58,700 nucleotides of DNA from an uncultured Ruminococcus sp. (lineage in GTDB: Bacteria > Bacillota > Clostridia > Oscillospirales > Acutalibacteraceae), in assembly GCA_902800065.1 (NCBI GenBank), contig CADCDE010000004.1, positions 1 through 58,700 of the forward strand, read 5' to 3'. Both the position numbers and the translations under genes were made by a program. This document shows positions 1-8,439 of this stretch, piece by piece (position 1 is the first letter of the stretch; each line of letters starts with the position of its first letter). Below the pieces are notes generated by a model, which was not told where the DNA came from, searched no databases, and was given only the letters and a program-made list of their open reading frames with translations.

Positions 1-673
1 AATAAAATTTGTCCCTGCCGATACAAAACCTTGGGAAAGCAAAATAGGCGGCTGTCCCTATCTCGAAAAAATCGAGGATTATCCCAAAGATGAAAACGGA
101 AACCCAATGTTCTTCATGGCTCAGATAAATCTTGAAGAAATGCCGAAATTACCCGATTTCCCCGAAAAGGGCATTTTGCAGTTCTATGTCGTTGATGACG
201 AGTGCTATGGTCTTGAAGACCCCTGCAAAGTTATCTATATAGAAAATTATTCAAAAGATGAATCAAAATTACTGACTGAAAATCCCTTTGAAACTACCAA
301 TGAATATCCCCCCTTTGAAAAAAGCGGCAAGGCTGTTTTTACTCAAAAACAGGATATGATAGGGTTCAGTTGCAAAGGTTATGATGAAATTGCCAATGAT
401 GCAGAAGATGAAGATGAAGAAAACGCTCTTTGGGATTTCTGTGATACAGCAGGCAGCAAAGTTGACGGTTATCCGTGTTTTATACAGTCTCCGCCCGAAT
501 TTTACGAGGACGGTACAGCCGATATTCTTCTTTTGCAGATTGATACAGATGACGGTGAGGGTACTTGTGAAATTATGTTCGGTGACAGCGGTAACTGTCA
601 GTTTATGATTTCAAGGGAAGATTTGCTGAACAAAAATTTCTCAAATGTATATTACGATTGGGCTTGCTGTTAA
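1..673 (+). CDS. DUF1963 (YwqG-like) protein, 5' end outside window
   Basis: The reading frame is open from base 2 to the TAA at 671-673, so the gene enters from the left and about 223 C-terminal residues are visible. An internal ATG at 107 is not the true start, because the residues before it (KIGGCPYLEKIEDYPKDENG) match the conserved region of the DUF1963/YwqG family. Further on are the typical LPDFPEKGILQFYV and a stretch rich in Asp and Glu. The family has no established biochemical role. No signal peptide can be judged because the start is missing. It lies 17 bases upstream of the methyltransferase gene on the same strand and may share its transcript. Family assignment is fairly sure; function is unknown. 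Confidence 0.8.
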   Translation, partial: IKFVPADTKPWESKIGGCPYLEKIEDYPKDENGNPMFFMAQINLEEMPKLPDFPEKGILQFYVVDDECYGLEDPCKVIYIENYSKDESKLLTENPFETTNEYPPFEKSGKAVFTQKQDMIGFSCKGYDEIANDAEDEDEENALWDFCDTAGSKVDGYPCFIQSPPEFYEDGTADILLLQIDTDDGEGTCEIMFGDSGNCQFMISREDLLNKNFSNVYYDWACC

Positions 674-690
674 TAAACGGAGGAAATTTA

Positions 691-1551
691 ATGAGAGAAG
701 CTAAATGGAAAGATTATGAACTGATAGACTGCTCGGACGGTGAACGTCTGGAACGCTGGGGCAATATTGTACTTATCCGCCCCGATCCGCAAATTATCTG
801 GAATACACCCAAAAAAAATCCCCTTTGGAAAAATGCTCATGCACGTTATATGCGTTCATCAAGCGGCGGCGGTGCTTGGGATTATTACAAAAAAATCCCT
901 TCTCAGTGGACTATCAATTACAACAACCTGACCTTCAACATAAAGCCTATGGGATTCAAACACACAGGCGTATTCCCCGAACAGGCTGTTAACTGGGATT
1001 TCGTTGACGAGAAAATCAAAAATGCAGGAAGACCACTTAAAATTCTCAATATGTTTGCATATACAGGTGCGGCAACATTAGCTTGTTTAAATGCAGGGGC
1101 AAGCGTATGTCACGTTGACGCTTCAAAAGGCATGGTACAGTGGGCAAAGGAAAATGCTGTTTCAAGCAATCTTGCTGACAAACCTGTCAGGTGGCTTGTA
1201 GACGACTGTGTAAAATTCGTTCAGCGTGAGCAACGCAGGGGCAACAAATATGACGGTATCATCATGGACCCGCCCTCTTATGGCAGAGGTCCGGGCGGTG
1301 AGGTCTGGAAACTTGAAGAACAGTTATTTTCACTTGTGGAATTATGTTTACCGATACTCTCCGACAATGCGGAATTTTTTATACTAAATTCCTATACGAC
1401 AGGCTTGTCACCGTCTGTAATGGAGTATCTTTTGGGAGTTATGATAAAAAACAAGTTTGGCGGAACAGTGTCAAGTTCCGAAATAGGCTTGCACGTTACG
1501 GAAAGCGGTCTCACACTTCCATGCGGAAGTACCGCTATATGGCAGAGTTAA
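691..1551 (+). CDS. class I SAM-dependent methyltransferase, RlmK/RlmI-like
   Basis: A 286-residue cytoplasmic methyltransferase. The SAM-binding motif I reads [19 protein letters not shown] near residue 125, followed by an acidic motif ([15 protein letters not shown]). Motif IV is MDPPSYGRG near residue 200. DPP followed by Ser and an aromatic residue is typical of the RlmK/RlmI rRNA cytosine or guanine methyltransferase group and its uncharacterised relatives, so a nucleic-acid base is the likely substrate. There is no obvious PUA domain. I chose ATG 691 because GGAGG sits 8 bases upstream; the longer frame from 658 has no ribosome site and overlaps the DUF1963 gene. ecfA follows after 13 bases. 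The exact target cannot be read from sequence. Confidence 0.85.
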   Translation: MREAKWKDYELIDCSDGERLERWGNIVLIRPDPQIIWNTPKKNPLWKNAHARYMRSSSGGGAWDYYKKIPSQWTINYNNLTFNIKPMGFKHTGVFPEQAVNWDFVDEKIKNAGRPLKILNMFAYTGAATLACLNAGASVCHVDASKGMVQWAKENAVSSNLADKPVRWLVDDCVKFVQREQRRGNKYDGIIMDPPSYGRGPGGEVWKLEEQLFSLVELCLPILSDNAEFFILNSYTTGLSPSVMEYLLGVMIKNKFGGTVSSSEIGLHVTESGLTLPCGSTAIWQS

Positions 1552-1564
1552 TGGAGACAAAATT

Positions 1565-2404
1565 ATGATAGAAGTAAAAGATGTATATTTTCAGTATGAT
1601 GAAACTGATGACAAAAAAAAATTTGCCCTCAACGGTGTAAATATGACCATCAACAGCGGTGAATTCGTTGCGATAGTCGGTCATAACGGTTCGGGAAAAT
1701 CCACCCTCGCAAAGCATTTCAATTCAATTTACATACCTACAACGGGAGATATATTCGTTGACGGTATAAATACAAAAGATGACGAACATCTCTTTGATAT
1801 AAGAAAAAAAATCGGTCTTGTCCTGCAAAATCCCGATAATCAGATAGTTGCAGGCATTGTTGAAGAAGATGTCGCTTTCGGCTGCGAAAATCTCGGTATA
1901 CCGCCCAAAGAAATCCGTCAAAGAGTTGATGACGCTTTAAAGGCAGTTGATATGTACGAATACAGGAAACACTCCCCCGACAAGCTGTCAGGCGGTCAGA
2001 AGCAGCGTGTTGCCATTGCAGGCATAATTGCTATGCAGCCTGAATGTATAGTTCTTGATGAACCTACCGCAATGCTTGACCCACAGGGACGTGATGAAGT
2101 TATATCGACTATACAAAAACTCAACAAACAAAATCATATCACTATCATTCTGATAACTCACTACATGGAAGAAGCTGTTCTTGCCGACAGAGTTATAGTA
2201 ATGGATTCGGGAAAGGTACTGACCGAGGGTACACCCAAAGAAGTCTTTGCCAAGGTCGAAATGCTCAAAAGTCACCGTCTCGATGTACCTCAGGCTACCG
2301 AGCTTTGTTACAGGCTCAAGGGCTGCGGTTATGACTTGCCCGACTGTGTACTTGATGAAAATGAATGTGCCAACGCTCTTTTCAAAATGATAAAATCAAG
2401 CTAA
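1565..2404 (+). CDS. ecfA: energy-coupling factor transporter ATPase (EcfA)
   Basis: A 279-residue ABC ATPase of the cobalt/ECF family, which powers vitamin or metal uptake together with EcfT and a substrate-binding S protein. Walker A is GHNGSGKST near residue 40. The Q-loop region is [20 protein letters not shown], characteristic of EcfA subunits. The signature is LSGGQKQR near 141, Walker B is [13 protein letters not shown] and the switch His lies in LITHYMEEA. Length fits EcfA1. EcfA normally comes as an ecfA1-ecfA2-ecfT cluster, but here a terminator follows directly and no partner is in the window, so this gene is solitary. It follows the methyltransferase by 13 bases and probably shares its transcript. 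Confidence 0.85.
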   Translation: MIEVKDVYFQYDETDDKKKFALNGVNMTINSGEFVAIVGHNGSGKSTLAKHFNSIYIPTTGDIFVDGINTKDDEHLFDIRKKIGLVLQNPDNQIVAGIVEEDVAFGCENLGIPPKEIRQRVDDALKAVDMYEYRKHSPDKLSGGQKQRVAIAGIIAMQPECIVLDEPTAMLDPQGRDEVISTIQKLNKQNHITIILITHYMEEAVLADRVIVMDSGKVLTEGTPKEVFAKVEMLKSHRLDVPQATELCYRLKGCGYDLPDCVLDENECANALFKMIKSS

Positions 2405-2410
2405 AAAATA

Positions 2411-2450
2411 TACCTTGCAGACATAATCATCTGCAAGGTATTTATTTTAT
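2411..2450. terminator. bidirectional intrinsic terminator, ecfA / ftsH
   Basis: Perfect 11-bp arms TACCTTGCAGA (2411-2421) and TCTGCAAGGTA (2430-2440) are followed by a T-rich run on the plus strand and an A-rich run on the other side. It lies between the convergent ends of ecfA and ftsH and can serve both. Confidence 0.85.
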
Positions 2451-2451
2451 T

Positions 2452-4461
2452 TTATTCAGTTTCTTTTTTGGTTACGCTTTCAGGCTTTTCTTCATCTGAT
2501 GCTTCTGTATCATCAGCTTCACCTTCAGGCTTTCCCTCTGCTGTTATCTCAACTTCTGAAACAGTTGATGCTTCATCATCATCATCTTCTTCATCAACAT
2601 TCATCGGTATTTCCTTGCCCTCCATAGCTGCTGCAAACTGTTCTCCTGACATTTTTTCATGCTCAAAGAGGAACTGTGCCACTACATGAAGCTGGTCTGT
2701 ATGATCCTTGAGTATCTTCTCGGTCTGTGCATATCCATTTGTAATATACTCTTTTACTTCTTCATCAATGGCTGCAGCGGTTTCCTCAGAATAATTCCTG
2801 CCTCCGAAATCTCTGCCAAGGAATGTATCACCATCTGATGAACCGTATGTCATTGGTCCCAACTTCGGACTCATACCATACTTTGTTACCATTGAGAATA
2901 CCAATTTAGTCGCTCTCTCTATATCATTCGATGCACCTGTTGAAATATCTCCTATGATAAGAGCCTCGGCTACACGTCCGCCCAACAGTACAACTATCTC
3001 CTCAAGCATTTCATTTCTTGAACGGTAAGATTTGTCCTCAGACGGCAGTGACATTGTAAAGCCGCCCGCCATACCTCTCGGTATTATAGAAATCTGATGA
3101 ACGGGATCCTGTGTCGGACAATAATAAGTCGCTATCGCATGACCTGCCTCATGATACGCTGTAAGCCTTTTTTCCTTATCCGTCATGACACGGGATTTTT
3201 TCTCTGTACCTACAACAACTTTTATAGTCGCTTCCTCGACTTCCTTCATAGTTATAGCCTTCTGGTCTTTTCTTGCTGCAAGCAATGCCGCTTCATTGAG
3301 AAGATTCTCAAGGTCTGCACCTGTAAAGCCTGCTGTTGATTTGGCTATCGTCTTAAGCTCAACATCAGGAGCAAGCGGTTTGCCCTTGGAATGAACTTTA
3401 AGAATTTCCTCACGTCCTTTTATATCAGGTCTGCCCACTACTACCTGTCTGTCGAATCTGCCTGGTCTCATAAGTGCGGGATCAAGAACATCAGGTCTGT
3501 TAGTTGCAGCTATCATGATAACACCCTCATTTGCTCCAAAGCCGTCCATTTCCACAAGCAGCTGGTTCAATGTCTGTTCTCTTTCATCATGACCTCCGCC
3601 AAGTCCTCCCGCACCACGCTGACGACCTACTGCATCAATTTCATCTATAAATATGATACACGGGGAATTTTTCTTTGCCTGTTCAAAAAGGTCTCTTACA
3701 CGGGATGCGCCGACACCGACAAACATTTCCACAAAATCTGAACCCGATATTGAGAAGAACGGTACACCCGCCTCACCTGCAACGGCTCTTGCAAGAAGTG
3801 TCTTACCTGTACCGGGAGGTCCCACGAGCAATACACCCTTTGGTATCCTCGCACCCAAATCGTTATATTTTTTGGGATTTTTGAGGAACTCTACTATCTC
3901 CTTCAATTCCTCTTTTTCTTCATCGGCACCTGCAACATCCGCAAATGTTGTTTTTCTTTTTTCATCGCTCAGATTCTTGATCTTTGCCTTGCCGAAGCCG
4001 AATTGCTTTCCGGCATCACCGAAGTTGCCCGATATCTTACGCCAGACATATATCCATACTCCGAGAAGTATTATCGTCAGAACAAGGCTCGGCAACAACT
4101 CTATCCATATCGAATTGTCCGTTGCCTGCTTCCATGTATATTTCATCGGCTTGTCGGTATTCTTCGCATTATACTGTTCAACATATTCATCTATCGAATT
4201 TACAAACATTGATATGCTTGCAACATACGTTTCGACCTCTGTCTTGCCCTTGTATTTCTCATTCAGCTTCAAGGTCAGCTTGCCCGAACCGAAATCAAGT
4301 GTATATTCATTGACCTTATTGTCCTTGAAAAGATACACTATATCTGATGTCGGATACTCCTCCTTGGGCTGACTTGAGAATATCACACCGACTATCAAAA
4401 GAAAAATGATAGGTATGCCAAGATAAATGATAAGATTGCGAATAATTTTCTTATTGTCCAA
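2452..4461 (-). CDS. ftsH: ATP-dependent zinc metalloprotease FtsH
   Basis: A 669-residue membrane-anchored AAA+ protease that degrades misfolded membrane and regulatory proteins. Two membrane segments (about residues 8-28 and 117-140) bracket an extracytoplasmic loop. Walker A GPPGTGKT is at 214-221, Walker B IIFIDEID near 269, and the zinc motif HEAGH at 437-441. The C-terminal 60 residues are very acidic (EEDDDDE and many Glu and Ser), longer and more charged than the family minimum. The start is TTG at 4461, with AGGAG about 10 bases upstream. It is the last gene of the tilS-hpt-ftsH run, an order kept across Firmicutes, 18 bases after hpt. Confidence 0.97.
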   Translation of the reverse strand: MDNKKIIRNLIIYLGIPIIFLLIVGVIFSSQPKEEYPTSDIVYLFKDNKVNEYTLDFGSGKLTLKLNEKYKGKTEVETYVASISMFVNSIDEYVEQYNAKNTDKPMKYTWKQATDNSIWIELLPSLVLTIILLGVWIYVWRKISGNFGDAGKQFGFGKAKIKNLSDEKRKTTFADVAGADEEKEELKEIVEFLKNPKKYNDLGARIPKGVLLVGPPGTGKTLLARAVAGEAGVPFFSISGSDFVEMFVGVGASRVRDLFEQAKKNSPCIIFIDEIDAVGRQRGAGGLGGGHDEREQTLNQLLVEMDGFGANEGVIMIAATNRPDVLDPALMRPGRFDRQVVVGRPDIKGREEILKVHSKGKPLAPDVELKTIAKSTAGFTGADLENLLNEAALLAARKDQKAITMKEVEEATIKVVVGTEKKSRVMTDKEKRLTAYHEAGHAIATYYCPTQDPVHQISIIPRGMAGGFTMSLPSEDKSYRSRNEMLEEIVVLLGGRVAEALIIGDISTGASNDIERATKLVFSMVTKYGMSPKLGPMTYGSSDGDTFLGRDFGGRNYSEETAAAIDEEVKEYITNGYAQTEKILKDHTDQLHVVAQFLFEHEKMSGEQFAAAMEGKEIPMNVDEEDDDDEASTVSEVEITAEGKPEGEADDTEASDEEKPESVTKKETE

Positions 4462-4479
4462 AGTGCTGTCACTCCTCGT

Positions 4480-5016
4480 TTATGAATAAATTTCGGGCTT
4501 AAGTACACCCACATAAGGCAAGTTTCTGTATTTCTCGTCATAATCAAGACCATAGCCGACTATGAAAAGATCATCAACTACAAATCCAACATAATCTGCC
4601 CTGACAGGCTTGATATGTCTTGAGGGCTTTTCAAACAGAGTACATATCTTTACACTTGCCGCACCCTTTTTAAAGATATAATCCTTGAGCAGATACAATG
4701 TATTGCCTGTATCAAGTATATCCTCGATTATCAGGACATCCTTTCCCATTACATCCGATGAGAGGTCTTTTTTTATTATTATCTCCCCCGATGAAACTGC
4801 CGAGCTTCCGTAGCTTGATGCTGCCATGAAATCCATCTGACAGTCTGTCTCTATTTTCCTTACTAAATCAGCAAAGAATATGACACTACCCTTTAGTATC
4901 CCCACAACAGTCAATTTTTTCCCTTTGTAATCACTGTTAATTTTTTCAGCAAGCTCTTTTATTTTTTCTTTTATCTGGTCTTCACTTGCGATTATTTTTG
5001 AAATATCCCTGTCCAT
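4480..5016 (-). CDS. hpt: hypoxanthine phosphoribosyltransferase
   Basis: A 178-residue purine salvage enzyme that converts hypoxanthine or guanine plus PRPP to IMP or GMP in the cytoplasm. The PRPP-binding motif is VLIIEDILDTGNTL near residue 95. The N-terminal VVGILKGSVIFFADL and the C-terminal FVVDDLFIVGYGLDYDEKYRNLP-type region are typical of Hpt; the latter is seen here as the base-binding and flexible-loop partner. Length is normal. ATG 5016 has GAAAGGA about 9 bases upstream. It sits between tilS (22-base gap) and ftsH, the usual order. Confidence 0.97.
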   Translation of the reverse strand: MDRDISKIIASEDQIKEKIKELAEKINSDYKGKKLTVVGILKGSVIFFADLVRKIETDCQMDFMAASSYGSSAVSSGEIIIKKDLSSDVMGKDVLIIEDILDTGNTLYLLKDYIFKKGAASVKICTLFEKPSRHIKPVRADYVGFVVDDLFIVGYGLDYDEKYRNLPYVGVLKPEIYS

Positions 5017-5038
5017 TTTAATTTCCTTTCAAAAAATT

Positions 5039-6394
5039 TTATTCATCCGAGATACATGAGATAAAAACAATATTTTCTGTACTTTTTTTCACCGAATTTT
5101 TTTCGGAAGCTCCCACTCCCTCTATCCACAATATTTCACAGCCGTCTGCAAGAAGAATTATCTTATCACGCTGTTCCTGCGGTATTTTCAGTTCACTGAA
5201 CAGTTTTTTGACGGATTTCGTAACTTTCCGCCTCAACAGTGTAAAAGTATCCCCTGCACGTCTCGTTCTGAAAACGGCTGTTAATGGTATTGTATCACAA
5301 TCGAGCGAATTGTCAAACATTCTTTTATCAATTTTTTTACTATCATAAAATTTCTCTTTATTTACTTTACAAAGAGAAATATTTTTATTGTTTATTGATA
5401 TATTTTCCTGACCGTTCCATTCGGCTTCCTGTGAATCAGCGTCATCACATTTCAGCACTATACGCAAAAAGCCCTGTTTTGATACTGCGAAAACATCTTG
5501 CTTTATCTCAACCGCACCACTATTATACACTATTTTTTTGATAAGTTCAATATGTTTAGCCTCGGGAGAAACATTGTTTTTTTTACAAATAATCATTATC
5601 GCCTGCGACAGTACAGCCTCATCCGCTTCCTGAAGCACGGATATTTTATATCCCTTTTCCGTATATGCACCTTCAAGCATATTCTCTGCACTTTTATTGA
5701 TAAAATCCATTATCTGTATCATTCTTTCGGTCATACCCGAAACAGTATTCTCAAATGACGGATTTATTGCCTTTAATTTCGGGATAACTCCAAGACGTAT
5801 CTTGTTTCTCGTATATTCATCTGTCAGATTTGTACTGTCCGTGACATATTCAAGATTTCTTTCCCTGCAATAATCTTCTATCTCACTTCTGGTACACTCT
5901 ATCAGGGGACGGATGATATTATCCCTCACGGGAGGTATCCCACAAAGCCCCCCTGCACCGCTTCCTCTTGCAAGATTGAACAGCACCGTTTCGGCATTAT
6001 CCGATGCAGTGTGAGCCGTTGCTATCTTTGCACTAAGCTTATCAGCCGTTTTTTTAAAAAATGCGTATCTTATATCACGTCCGCACTGTTCAGTGCTTTT
6101 TTTCTGTCTGACAGCCTCACCCTTTACATCTGCATGAAGAATATACAGCTTTACACCGTACCTCTCACATACGCTTTCTGCAAAATGTTCATCCCTGTCA
6201 GCTTCTGCTCCCCTCAACTGATGATTTATATGGCACGCTGATATTTTCAGACCAAGCTCATCCCTTATCGACACAAGAAAATCAAGCAATGCACATGAAT
6301 CTGCACCCCCTGAAAGCCCCACAACGACACTTTCACCATATGACAGCATTTTATATTTTCTGACAGTATCATAAGCCTTATTATATAACAACAT
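5039..6394 (-). CDS. tilS: tRNA(Ile)-lysidine synthase TilS
   Basis: A 451-residue enzyme that makes lysidine at C34 of tRNA-Ile(CAU), essential for reading AUA. The PP-loop ATP-binding motif is VVGLSGGADSCALL near residue 22, followed by the family's SACHINHQLRG. A C-terminal TilS domain follows (AGDTFTLLRRKVTKSVKKLF, about residue 365 onward). The frame could extend to 6508, but ATG 6394 is preferred: it has GGAGGG 6 bases upstream and gives the family N-terminus, starting just after the dnaB stop at 6396-6398. It lies between dnaB and hpt in one run. Confidence 0.95.
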   Translation of the reverse strand: MLLYNKAYDTVRKYKMLSYGESVVVGLSGGADSCALLDFLVSIRDELGLKISACHINHQLRGAEADRDEHFAESVCERYGVKLYILHADVKGEAVRQKKSTEQCGRDIRYAFFKKTADKLSAKIATAHTASDNAETVLFNLARGSGAGGLCGIPPVRDNIIRPLIECTRSEIEDYCRERNLEYVTDSTNLTDEYTRNKIRLGVIPKLKAINPSFENTVSGMTERMIQIMDFINKSAENMLEGAYTEKGYKISVLQEADEAVLSQAIMIICKKNNVSPEAKHIELIKKIVYNSGAVEIKQDVFAVSKQGFLRIVLKCDDADSQEAEWNGQENISINNKNISLCKVNKEKFYDSKKIDKRMFDNSLDCDTIPLTAVFRTRRAGDTFTLLRRKVTKSVKKLFSELKIPQEQRDKIILLADGCEILWIEGVGASEKNSVKKSTENIVFISCISDE

Positions 6395-6395
6395 T

Positions 6396-7730
6396 TCAGC
6401 CCTCCGCTGTAAAACGCATGAATTCGCCCTGCCAGTGAAGCGGTACGGAACGTGTCTCACCGTGTCTGTTCTTTGCAACGATACATTCACCGCTGTTTGC
6501 CGTATCACTTACCTGACCGTCTTTTTCTTTATAGTAATCCTCCCTATACAAAAACAATACTATATCCGCATCCTGCTCGATAGAACCTGAATCTCTCAGG
6601 TCTGAAAGCTGGGGCTTATGCTCCGCTCTCTGCTCACTTGCACGGGAAAGCTGTGAAAGCGTTATCACAGGCACTTCAAGCTCCTTCGCAAGTATCTTCA
6701 GATCCCTCGTTATCTCGGATACCTCCTGTACATGGTTATTTATCGGTCTTGACGGCTTCATCAGCTGAAGATAATCTATTACAACAAGATCGACATCCCT
6801 CATTCTCTTTAATTTCGCCTTTATCTCCGGAACACTTAAATTTGCATTGTCATCAATATAAAGCTCTGCCTTGCTTAAAATACCTCCTGCTTCAATCAGC
6901 CTCTGCCACTCGTCATTCGACAGCCTGCCTGTACGCAGCTTTGTTCCTGCAATAAGCCCCTCCATTGACAGAAGTCTCGATACAAGCTGTTCCCTGCTCA
7001 TTTCAAGTGAGAAAAAAGCCACTTTTTTATGAGCCTTGACCGAAACATACTTTGCTATATTCAATGCAAAACTCGTTTTTCCCATACCAGGTCTTGCGGC
7101 AAGTATTATAAGATCGGAACGGTTCAATCCCGTTATAGTATTGTCCAATGCCCCTATTCCCGTTGATATCGCTTTATAGTCATCACTTTCCGGCGAATTC
7201 AGAAAATCCAGTCTGTCATAGGTCGCTATTATAGCCTCACTTACTCTCTGAAGACCTATACTGTCATTAGTTTCCCTTATATCAAATATTTTCTGTTCAG
7301 CAGCATTTATCAGCTTAGATGACCTCTCTGTACTGTTTGCATATGTATAGCCTATGATATCCCTTGCAGCAGATATCAGCCTTCTCACAAAATATCTTTC
7401 ACGCACTATTTCCGCATAGTCCGATATACTTGTTGTCGATGGAACCATCTGTGTCAGATAAAACATATATTTTTTTATCTCATCTTCAGGGAATTTATTT
7501 CTTGCAGCCATTTCACCCTTTACTGTTACATAATCGACAGTCCTGTTCATTGTAAACAACTCAACCATACAAGAATATATCTCCCTGTTCATGGGATCAT
7601 AAAAATAATCACTCGTAGGCAGCTTTTCCATTGCAACGGAAAGCTGTGACGATTTATATATTATTATCCCCAAAACAGCCTGTTCAGCCTCCATATCATA
7701 CGGCATATTCTGTTCTGTTTGCCCCTGCAT
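6396..7730 (-). CDS. dnaB: replicative DNA helicase DnaB
   Basis: A 444-residue hexameric helicase that unwinds DNA ahead of the replisome. The N-terminal domain starts with MPYDMEAEQAVLGIII, the classic DnaB opening. Walker A AARPGMGKTSFALNIA lies near residue 210, Walker B DLVVIDYLQLM near 320, and the arginine-finger region SRASEQRAEHKPQLSDLRDS follows. Length is normal. ATG 7730 has AAGGAAG just upstream. It follows rplI after a 101-base spacer holding an inverted repeat and precedes tilS by one base. The gdpP-rplI-dnaB order is widely conserved in Firmicutes. Confidence 0.97.
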   Translation of the reverse strand: MQGQTEQNMPYDMEAEQAVLGIIIYKSSQLSVAMEKLPTSDYFYDPMNREIYSCMVELFTMNRTVDYVTVKGEMAARNKFPEDEIKKYMFYLTQMVPSTTSISDYAEIVRERYFVRRLISAARDIIGYTYANSTERSSKLINAAEQKIFDIRETNDSIGLQRVSEAIIATYDRLDFLNSPESDDYKAISTGIGALDNTITGLNRSDLIILAARPGMGKTSFALNIAKYVSVKAHKKVAFFSLEMSREQLVSRLLSMEGLIAGTKLRTGRLSNDEWQRLIEAGGILSKAELYIDDNANLSVPEIKAKLKRMRDVDLVVIDYLQLMKPSRPINNHVQEVSEITRDLKILAKELEVPVITLSQLSRASEQRAEHKPQLSDLRDSGSIEQDADIVLFLYREDYYKEKDGQVSDTANSGECIVAKNRHGETRSVPLHWQGEFMRFTAEG

Positions 7731-7762
7731 ATACTTTCACTTCCTTTTTTTACAACAAGGAA

Positions 7763-7826
7763 AATTAAAAATTGAAAACGTCAAATCATTAAAAAATAAC
7801 AACCCTCCGTTTCCAATTTTTTAATT
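7763..7826. repeat. imperfect inverted repeat between rplI and dnaB
   Basis: A left arm of 18 bases (7763-7780, AATTAAAAATTGAAAACG) and a right arm (7808-7826) are complementary apart from a few positions. No T-run follows the arms cleanly, so a terminator is uncertain. It fills most of the 101-base gap between rplI and dnaB and contains no ORF. Confidence 0.6.
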
Positions 7827-7831
7827 CAAAA

Positions 7832-8281
7832 TTATTCTGCTTCAACGACCTTTACATTCACGTTTGCCGATATACCCGTATACAGCTTCACTTCGCACTT
7901 ATATGTTCCGAATGCCTTTATATCGCTTTCAAGAACTACTTTTCTCTTGTCTATCGCAAGGCTGTATTTCTGCTTTATCTCATTGGCAACCTCCTTGCTT
8001 GTCACCGAGCCGAACAGCTTTCCGCCCTGTCCTGCTTTCGCTTTCATAACAACGGTCTGACCTTCGAGCATTTTTGCATTTGCCTGTGCCTGTGCTGTTT
8101 CAACGGCTATTTTGTGCTGTCTGGACTGCTCTGCATTCTTAAGCTCATTTATCGCCTGTGCATCTGCTTCCTTTGCCAGCTTTCTCGGCATAAGAAAGTT
8201 TCTCGCATAGCCGTCCGAAACATTCACCAATTCACCCTTTTTGCCTGCACCTTTTACATCTTCAAGTAATATCACTTTCAT
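7832..8281 (-). CDS. rplI: 50S ribosomal protein bL9
   Basis: A 149-residue ribosomal protein that binds 23S rRNA at the base of the L1 stalk. The N-terminal domain [19 protein letters not shown] and [17 protein letters not shown] are diagnostic. A central helix rich in Ala, Gln and Glu and a C-terminal domain ([14 protein letters not shown] near residue 90) complete the two-domain protein at normal length. ATG 8281 has GAGGAAA about 7 bases upstream. It lies between gdpP and dnaB, as in many Firmicutes, but the gdpP-rplI gap carries a repeat element (8317-8438). Confidence 0.98.
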   Translation of the reverse strand: MKVILLEDVKGAGKKGELVNVSDGYARNFLMPRKLAKEADAQAINELKNAEQSRQHKIAVETAQAQANAKMLEGQTVVMKAKAGQGGKLFGSVTSKEVANEIKQKYSLAIDKRKVVLESDIKAFGTYKCEVKLYTGISANVNVKVVEAE

Positions 8282-8316
8282 AAAAAATTTCCTCTTTTCT
8301 CTTAGTTTATTTATTT

Positions 8317-8438
8317 CTATAAATGAATAAATTTACAAATTATTCGTGACAAAGATTCCTCGCTTTGCTCGGAATGACAGGTAGCTACGCTCGGAATGAC
8401 AAGTTGTTTGTACAATTTTGAAATTTGCTCATTTATAG
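8317..8438. repeat. family B repeat element, copy B1 (122 bp)
   Basis: A non-coding element in the gdpP-rplI gap bounded by inverted ends CTATAAATGA (8317-8326) and TCATTTATAG (8429-8438), with the similarity continuing inward (AATAAATTT against AAATTTGC). Inside is half of the core hairpin repeat (8347-8376, CCTCGCTTTGCTCGGAATGA) and a second CTACGCTCGGAATGACAAG. Its right side matches that of the copy before glyQS. The right end is one base from the gdpP stop codon. Confidence 0.75.
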
Positions 8439-8439
8439 T

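Noticed and set aside
3653..4372. 239-codon plus-strand frame opposite ftsH
   Set aside because: It lies wholly antisense to a conserved gene, has no ribosome site and no recognisable protein.
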